Shown here one piece after another: positions 50,495 to 55,094 of a DNA stretch of 55,094 bases. Under the pieces are notes generated by a model that was not told the origin of the DNA, did not search any database, and worked only from the letters and a program-made list of their open reading frames with translations. Origin of the DNA: a bacterium. GTDB taxonomy: Bacteria > Elusimicrobiota > Elusimicrobia > UBA1565 > UBA9628. The stretch is from assembly GCA_021782205.1 (NCBI GenBank), contig JAJXVH010000013.1, positions 1-55,094 of the forward strand, written 5' to 3'. Position 1 is the first letter of the stretch. Each line of letters opens with the position of its first letter. The translations under genes were made by a program, and so were the position numbers.

Positions 50495-51624
50495 GGCCGT
50501 TGTCGGTCGTGATGGTCGGCGCGGGCTTCTGGCCGGCGCTCGGCGGCGCGGAGCGGCAAGCGCTGGAATTGTCCGCGGCGCTCGTCGCGCGCGGCCACCG
50601 CGTGACCGCGCTGGCGCGGCGTCTTCCGGGCCAACCCGCGCGCGAGCGCGTGCGCGGCGTCGACGTGCGCCGTCTGCCCGGCCCGGCGTTCGGCGCGGCG
50701 GACGCGCCGGTGTTTCTGGCGGCGGCCTTCGCCTGGCTGCTCCTGCATTGGACGGAGTGGGACGCGGTGCACGCGCATTTGGCGGGCTCACCGGCGCTGG
50801 CCGCGGCGGCCGCGGGGCGCCTTCTGGGCCGTCCCGCGCTGGTCAAGCTGGGCGGCGGGCGCGGCATCGGCGAGTTGGCCGTCTCGTCGCGCACGGCTCT
50901 GGGACGCGTGAAACTGGCGGCGCTCGCCGCATTGAATCCGCACTTCCTGGCGGTCGTCCCCGATTTGGCTGAAGAGGCGCGCGAGCATCTGCGTGGCGCG
51001 CGCGTGGAAATCCTTCCGAACGGCGTGGACGTGGGGCGCTTCGCGCCGGCGTACGCGGCGCGACGACGCGAACTGCGCGCGCGTCTGGGCTGGGACGCCG
51101 ACGCGACGATTTTTTTGTACACGGGGCGATTTTCTCCGGAAAAGCGACTGCCTTGGTTTTTGCGCCTGTGGCGCGGCGCGGCGGACGGCAACGCGCGGGC
51201 GGTGCTGGTCGGCGACGGCCCCGAGCGGGAGGCGGTCGAATTGGAGGCCGCGCTCTGCGCCGGACGCGCGCTGGTTCTGCCCACGCGTGAGGACGTCGCC
51301 GATCTGTATGCCGCCGCCGACGTCTTCTGTCTGCCCTCGACGTCCGAGGGGCTGTCGAACGCCCTCTTGGAAGCGATGGCGTCGGGACTGCCGGCGCTGG
51401 CCTCGCGCGTGGGTGGAACGGCGCAGACCGTCGTCGACGGACGCACGGGCCTGCTGTTCGAGTGCGACGACGAGGCGGGGCTTTCCTCGGCGGTGCGCCG
51501 ATTCTGCGCCGAGCCGGCTCTGGCCGCGCGGCTGGGAGAGACGGCGCGGGCGCGGGCGCTGGAACGATACTCTCTTGACGCCGTCGTCGCGCGCCTGGAA
51601 GCGCTCTACCGCGGCGGGAGTTGA
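50491..51624 (+). CDS. Family 4 glycosyltransferase
   Basis: 377 residues, GT-B fold. N-terminal GGAERQALELSAALVARGHR is the GT4 acceptor-side signature; the middle has VEILPNGVDVGRFAPAYAAR; the donor side has FLYTGRFSPEKRLPWFLRLW and the nucleotide-sugar motif PSTSEGLSNALLEAMASGLP (the E-x7-E pair). The retaining mechanism and the use of a UDP- or GDP-sugar are family knowledge. The start is GTG at 50491 (GTGA overlap). The 3' end overlaps the convergent GT9 gene by 19 bases. Confidence 0.9.
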   Translation: MRPLSVVMVGAGFWPALGGAERQALELSAALVARGHRVTALARRLPGQPARERVRGVDVRRLPGPAFGAADAPVFLAAAFAWLLLHWTEWDAVHAHLAGSPALAAAAAGRLLGRPALVKLGGGRGIGELAVSSRTALGRVKLAALAALNPHFLAVVPDLAEEAREHLRGARVEILPNGVDVGRFAPAYAARRRELRARLGWDADATIFLYTGRFSPEKRLPWFLRLWRGAADGNARAVLVGDGPEREAVELEAALCAGRALVLPTREDVADLYAAADVFCLPSTSEGLSNALLEAMASGLPALASRVGGTAQTVVDGRTGLLFECDDEAGLSSAVRRFCAEPALAARLGETARARALERYSLDAVVARLEALYRGGS

Positions 51625-52520
51625 GACAGCGCCGCCAGCGTTTCCGTCAGCACGGGCGCCAGCGGTATTGCGCCCGCCGCGCGCCGGTCCGCGCGGCGCG
51701 AGTAGAGATCGCGATTGACGAAAGGACTGATGATCTTGGTCATACGGCCGTAGCCCTCGATTTCCTGCGGCGGAGTGCACTGAAAGAGCGCGATCACGCG
51801 CTTGCGCAGAGCCAGGGCCAGGTGCATGGTCAACGTGTCGCCGCAGACCACCACGTCGCACGCATCGACGGCCGCGGCGTGCGCGGCCAGGTCCGGCTTC
51901 CATCCGAAGCGCGTCGTCGCCGCTCCCCGCGCGCGCAGGGCGCGTTCGAGGGCGCCGTAGCGCGCCCAGACTTTCAGCGGCCACCGTTCTCCGGCCCGCG
52001 CCTCCAGGCCTACTCGCGGCGCGCGGCCCGCCGCGCGCCGCGGCGGCCGACGAATCCAATAGTCCTCGCCTTGAAAGCTCCGCCCAGCCATACGAAAAAG
52101 GTGTTCTTGATAGGTGAAAATATTGGCGCGCTTCAGCGCGTCGGCGCGCCGCCGACCCAGGCGTGACAGCAGACCCATGTCGAACCAGGCCCGCGACGCG
52201 TTCGTATAGCCGAGGCGTCCGTCCCTCCCCAGCGTGGCTCCGGCACGGCGTCGCGCCCGGACGGCGGCGGCGATTTCGGCGGCCTCGCGTTCGTCGTCCA
52301 GGCACAGCGCCAGCTCGAAGCGGCGGCCGCGCAGGCTTTCCGCTTGGGCCGGCGTGAGCACGGACAGGCCTGGCCGCCGCGGCAGGAGCGGCGCGCTTTC
52401 GGGGCGCGTGACCCAGACGACGGGTCCGCTCAGCGCGCGCAGAAGCGGCGTCGTGCGCGTGACGTCTCCGGGCGCGCCGAGCTTGACGATCAACGTCGCG
52501 CCGTCGCCGGTCTCCATCAT
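51606..52520 (-). CDS. Family 9 glycosyltransferase (heptosyltransferase-like)
   Basis: 304 residues, related to ADP-heptose:LPS heptosyltransferases. N-terminal LIVKLGAPGDVTRTTPLLRA is the acceptor-side signature of GT9; the donor side has GLEARAGERWPLKVWARYGA and VVVCGDTLTMHLALALRKRV. A heptose donor would tie it to the gmhA-hddC-hddA set, although that set appears to make GDP-heptose rather than ADP-heptose. The tandem ATGs at 52520 and 52517 follow a TAGTAT box by seven bases. Longer readings upstream are shadows of the flippase gene. Confidence 0.83.
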   Translation of the reverse strand: MMETGDGATLIVKLGAPGDVTRTTPLLRALSGPVVWVTRPESAPLLPRRPGLSVLTPAQAESLRGRRFELALCLDDEREAAEIAAAVRARRRAGATLGRDGRLGYTNASRAWFDMGLLSRLGRRRADALKRANIFTYQEHLFRMAGRSFQGEDYWIRRPPRRAAGRAPRVGLEARAGERWPLKVWARYGALERALRARGAATTRFGWKPDLAAHAAAVDACDVVVCGDTLTMHLALALRKRVIALFQCTPPQEIEGYGRMTKIISPFVNRDLYSRRADRRAAGAIPLAPVLTETLAALSQLPPR

Positions 52521-52527
52521 GCGGCGT

Positions 52528-52533
52528 ATACTA
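52528..52533 (-). promoter_or_regulatory. Extended -10 (TGG-TAGTAT) for the GT9 gene
   Basis: On the minus strand TAGTAT ends seven bases before the ATG at 52520, a leaderless arrangement. It faces the opposite promoter of the flippase gene across about 35 bases. Confidence 0.5.
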
Positions 52534-52568
52534 CCACAGCCCGGATGGACGAATCCGGCGCAATCGCC

Positions 52569-52574
52569 TATACT
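52569..52574 (+). promoter_or_regulatory. -10 box TATACT for the Wzx-like gene
   Basis: TATACT ends six bases before the GTG at 52581. A partial -35 (TGGACG, 52546-52551) lies 17 bases upstream. This box supports the GTG as the start rather than the ATG at 52545. Confidence 0.5.
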
Positions 52575-52580
52575 GGGCGC

Positions 52581-54074
52581 GTGAGCCGAAGCCGCCGCTT
52601 TGCTGGAAACGTCGGCTGGAGCCTCGCGGGCCAAGGCGGGACCATCGCGGTCAATTTCATCGCGATCCCGTATCTTCTGCGCGGCTTCGGCGCGGAGGCC
52701 TACGGCGTCTACCTGCTGGTCTACGTCGCGGGCAATTACCTGGGGCTGTTCCAATTCGGCGCGGGGCTGGCCACCATCAAATACGTCGCCGAGGCGAAGG
52801 CCGCGGGCGAGGACCGCGCCCTGCGCCAGGCCGTGAGCCACTCGGCGGCGATCCACTTTTTCGGCGTGGGCGCGGCCGCTGCGGCCTTGAGCTTGGCCGC
52901 GGGGCCGCTGTCGCGCTCGTTCTTCGACGTGCCGCCGTATTACCAGGAGCGCGCGGTGTGGCTTCTGCGCGCGGCCGCGGTCGGCGGTCTGTTCTCGGCC
53001 GGCTCGCAGTGGGTCGCGGCCTCTTTCCAAGGCTTGCAGCGCTTCGCCTGGCCGTCCGCGCTCGCGCTGCTGCAGTCCCTGCTGACGCCGCTGGGCTTGG
53101 CGGCGATCCTCCTGCTCGGCCGCGGCCTGGGCGCGGCCGCCGTCTGGTATGCGGCCGTGCAGGCGCTCGTCTTCGCGCTCGGCGCGACCGCGCTGTTGGG
53201 CGCTCTCGGCGAGCACCGCGGTCAGACGGGCCGGCTCTCTTTTCGCGCGTTCGCGCGCTACGGCCTTTCGTTCTGGCCGGCCGCGCTCTCCGGCGTGGCG
53301 GCGGGACAGATCGACAAGACCTTCGTCGCGGGCCTGCTCGGCATGGCCGACCTGACCTATTACGCGGTGCCGTCGGGAATTCTCAGCCGCCTGCAGACGC
53401 TGCCGTCGACGATCTCCCACGCGTTGATGCCGGTGCTCAGCGAGTCGGGGCGCTTGGACGGCCGGGAAGCGCTCACCGCGGTCTATCTCCGGGCCACGCG
53501 CGGCATGCTGGCGCTGTGCGCGCCCGCGGTCGGCCTCTTATTCGCGCTGATGCCGCAGTTGCTGGCGCTGTGGCTGGGCCCGGCCTTCGGCGCGCGCGCG
53601 GCTCCGGCCGCGCGTCTGCTGGTCGCGGCGCAGGCCTTCGCGCTGATCTTCCACGCGCCGAACGCGCTGGCGGGCGGTTTGGGCGGAGGACGCTACGCGT
53701 CGACGGCGGCGTGGGGACAGGCCTTGCTCAGTCTGGCGTTGTGGCCCGTGCTGATCCCGCGCTGGGGCATCGCGGGCGCGGCCGCGGGCTCCTTGGCGGC
53801 GCAGGCCTCGGCGTCGCTGTTTTATTTGGACGCGGCGCATCGCCGTCTGCTGGGGCTGTCGTGGGGCCGGTTTCTGCGTGAGGCGGCGGCCCCCATCTTT
53901 CTGCCGGCCTCGGTTCTGCTGGCGCTGGCTTGGGCGGGCCGAGGGCTGGCGTGGACCTGGCCTGGATTTCTCGGCGTCGGCGCGGGGGCCGGAGCTGCTT
54001 ATGTGGTTTTACTGTGGCCGTCACTGCCGCGTGAGGATCGCCGCACGGCCATGCGCCTGCTGGGACGGGCTTGA
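52581..54074 (+). CDS. Wzx-type polysaccharide flippase (MOP superfamily)
   Basis: 497 residues with twelve to fourteen membrane segments. The N-terminus RRFAGNVGWSLAGQGGTIAV and LLRGFGAEAYGVYLLV match the polysaccharide-biosynthesis flippase family, as do QIDKTFVAGLLGMADLTYYA and the repeated Gly/Ala-rich segments. It moves undecaprenyl-linked glycan units to the periplasmic face. The GTG at 52581 follows a -10 box; an in-frame ATG at 52545 would add 12 residues. A ligase candidate (43258) and glycosyltransferases lie on the same side of the window. Confidence 0.86.
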   Translation: MSRSRRFAGNVGWSLAGQGGTIAVNFIAIPYLLRGFGAEAYGVYLLVYVAGNYLGLFQFGAGLATIKYVAEAKAAGEDRALRQAVSHSAAIHFFGVGAAAAALSLAAGPLSRSFFDVPPYYQERAVWLLRAAAVGGLFSAGSQWVAASFQGLQRFAWPSALALLQSLLTPLGLAAILLLGRGLGAAAVWYAAVQALVFALGATALLGALGEHRGQTGRLSFRAFARYGLSFWPAALSGVAAGQIDKTFVAGLLGMADLTYYAVPSGILSRLQTLPSTISHALMPVLSESGRLDGREALTAVYLRATRGMLALCAPAVGLLFALMPQLLALWLGPAFGARAAPAARLLVAAQAFALIFHAPNALAGGLGGGRYASTAAWGQALLSLALWPVLIPRWGIAGAAAGSLAAQASASLFYLDAAHRRLLGLSWGRFLREAAAPIFLPASVLLALAWAGRGLAWTWPGFLGVGAGAGAAYVVLLWPSLPREDRRTAMRLLGRA

Positions 54075-54085
54075 GCCCGACTTGC

Positions 54086-54091
54086 TAAGAT
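54086..54091 (+). promoter_or_regulatory. Extended -10 (TGC-TAAGAT) before the second FkbM gene
   Basis: TTGCTAAGAT ends nine bases before the ATG at 54101, so a leader of zero to three bases is expected. Confidence 0.4.
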
Positions 54092-54100
54092 AACCGCTCC

Positions 54101-54955
54101 ATGCGGGCGCTCGCGAACTTCATCGGCGACTTGGCGGCTCAGTTGCGCCGCCGCGGCGGTTTGGGCGCGCGGCTTTTGTGCGTTCTGCGCTACTGGGCAC
54201 GCTATGAATTCGGACGGCTGCGCGGTCTGGACCGCGGTCAAAGCCGCCTGGCCGCGCTGGCGGCGATGTCTTCGTCCGGCGCGCTTTCGGCCGTGGTTCG
54301 CGTCTCGATCGGCGGCGGCATGACGGCGGAGCTGGACGTCTTCTCGGCGGCGTTCCTGACCCGGGAAATCCTCGACGACGGCACCTATCGCCGGCCCGGC
54401 TTCGTGCCGGAGGCGGGCTGGACCGTCGTCGACGTGGGCGCGCACCAGGGCCTGTTCACGCTCGACGCGGCGCGCCGCGCCGGCCCGTCCGGGCGGGTGG
54501 TGTCCGTGGAGCCGTTCGCGTTCAACCGATCCCTGCTGGAGCGCAATGTCGCGGCCAACGCGCTGGGCAACGTGTCCGTTTGCCCGCAGGCGGCGGCGGA
54601 AGAACACGCGACCAAGACGCTGTACGCGACGCCGTATTCGACGGGCTGGCAGTCCTTGGTCCTGACCGGCGACGGCCGCGTCGGCGCGTCCGTGGAGTCC
54701 GAGCGCCTGGACGCGATCCTGTCCGCGCGCGGAATCGAACGCGTCGATCTGCTGAAGGTCGACGTGGAGGGCGCTTGGCGCCTGGTCTTCGCGGGCGCGC
54801 CGCGGCTTTTGGCGCGGCGGCCGAGGATCGTGATGGAAGTGGAGGGCGACGAGGCCGAGGTGGACGCGGCGCGCGCGCGTCTGCGGGAACTCGGCTACGC
54901 CGTCGAGCGGGATCATTCCGTCTTATTCGCGCGGCCGGAGGCGGAGATCCGATGA
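54101..54955 (+). CDS. FkbM family methyltransferase, second copy
   Basis: 284 residues. After an Arg-rich N-terminal helix region it has DVFSAAFLTREILDDGTYRR, motif I TVVDVGAHQGLFTLDAARRA, VVSVEPFAFNRSLLERNVAA, and the FkbM signature VDLLKVDVEGAWRLVFAGA followed by RPRIVMEVEGDEAEVD. It is only distantly similar to the copy at 10982-11821. Sugar O-methylation in surface glycan is the family-based guess. ATGA overlap with the open frame at the window end. Confidence 0.87.
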   Translation: MRALANFIGDLAAQLRRRGGLGARLLCVLRYWARYEFGRLRGLDRGQSRLAALAAMSSSGALSAVVRVSIGGGMTAELDVFSAAFLTREILDDGTYRRPGFVPEAGWTVVDVGAHQGLFTLDAARRAGPSGRVVSVEPFAFNRSLLERNVAANALGNVSVCPQAAAEEHATKTLYATPYSTGWQSLVLTGDGRVGASVESERLDAILSARGIERVDLLKVDVEGAWRLVFAGAPRLLARRPRIVMEVEGDEAEVDAARARLRELGYAVERDHSVLFARPEAEIR

Positions 54956-55094
54956 ATAAACGGATTGATATCGGCCGGCGGTCGGAGGGACCTTCGGCGG
55001 GCACGCGCGGCATTGAGCCGCGCTTGGCCTCGTCCGGCGGCGGTGCGACGGCTCTGCGCCGTCCGGACTCGACATCCCGCCGAAGGTCCCTCCG
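54952..55094 (+). CDS. Start of an unrecognised gene, cut by window end
   Basis: ATG at 54952 overlaps the FkbM stop (ATGA), and the frame stays open to the last base (47 codons visible: MNKRIDIGRRSEGPSAG and onward). The composition is dominated by Arg, Ser and Gly, and most of it is encoded by a nested inverted-repeat region, so I am unsure that it is a real protein rather than a repeat at a contig edge. Confidence 0.35.
   Translation, partial: MNKRIDIGRRSEGPSAGTRGIEPRLASSGGGATALRRPDSTSRRRSL
54983..55094. repeat. 19-bp perfect inverted repeat closing the window
   Basis: The arm 54983-55001 (CGGAGGGACCTTCGGCGGG) is the exact reverse complement of 55076-55094, the last 19 bases. Inside is a second perfect hairpin (55005-55011 with 55017-55023, loop ATTGA). 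This is a fold-back structure ending exactly at the sequence edge. Confidence 0.75.

Noticed and set aside
52344-52580. Longer start for the flippase gene
   Set aside because: It would run antisense through the GT9 gene start; a -10 box just before the GTG at 52581 supports the short form.
1-55094. tRNA, rRNA, CRISPR array or prophage
   Set aside because: I saw no direct-repeat/spacer pattern, no cloverleaf with a T-arm, no rRNA signature and no phage structural genes.

Overview
The window is about 55 kb of GC-rich, densely packed chromosome from a Gram-negative (diderm) bacterium. It carries lipid A synthesis genes (lpxA, lpxB, lpxC, lpxD, lpxI), bamA, an OmpH/Skp-like chaperone, an MsbA-like exporter, heptose and surface-glycan genes, and a type IV pilus assembly cluster (pilMNOPQ). 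I cannot fix the taxonomy from the sequence alone. A deep-branching, high-GC diderm such as a free-living Elusimicrobiota lineage is my best guess and only an inference. I saw no tRNA, rRNA, CRISPR array or prophage.

Layout. Positions 1-5477 (+): a cell-wall amidase cut by the window edge, murI, rho, ridA and two unrecognised membrane proteins. 5487-10244 (+): an ArsC-like protein, a GDP-heptose type set (gmhA-hddC-hddA) and two glycosyltransferases. 10222-12918: three methyltransferases. 12922-16841: recG (-), and divergently bL28 plus a large membrane protein. 16844-17393: a decayed insertion sequence with terminal inverted repeats and a 5-bp target duplication, sitting exactly between two convergent stop codons. 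17397-30795 (-): one envelope operon, read bamA-ompH-lpxD-lpxC-fabZ-lpxA-lpxI-Gfo/Idh-lpxB-msbA-rel-BamE-like lipoprotein. 30898-38010 (-): a seven-gene overlapping operon built around inositol-phosphate synthase. 38131-43250 (+): pilMNOPQ. 43258 to the end: an O-antigen-ligase-like protein, two tandem YfhO-like proteins, a flippase-like protein, a methyltransferase, GT4 and GT9 glycosyltransferases, a Wzx-type flippase, an FkbM methyltransferase, and an open frame that ends in a fold-back repeat at the window edge.

How the parts fit. The central operon makes and exports lipid A-core and assembles outer-membrane proteins. The heptose and glycosyltransferase genes on both sides supply core and surface glycan. 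The least explained unit is the inositol operon (HAD phosphatase, nucleotidyltransferase, ATP-grasp enzyme, class III aminotransferase, Gfo/Idh oxidoreductase, CDP-alcohol phosphotransferase, Ino1). Its gene content suggests a pathway to an aminated inositol phosphodiester or inositol phospholipid that I do not recognise as a described pathway.

Expression signals. Genes inside operons mostly overlap by four bases (NTGA). Two of these junctions appear to use CTG as the start codon. Genes that open transcription units repeatedly have a -10 box 6-7 bases before the start codon, as expected for leaderless mRNAs. The pil operon is the contrast: it has a full -35/-10 promoter followed at once by a terminator-like hairpin. 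Rho itself is unusual: a low-complexity Gly/Gln/His/Arg tail takes the place of its usual RNA-binding OB fold.
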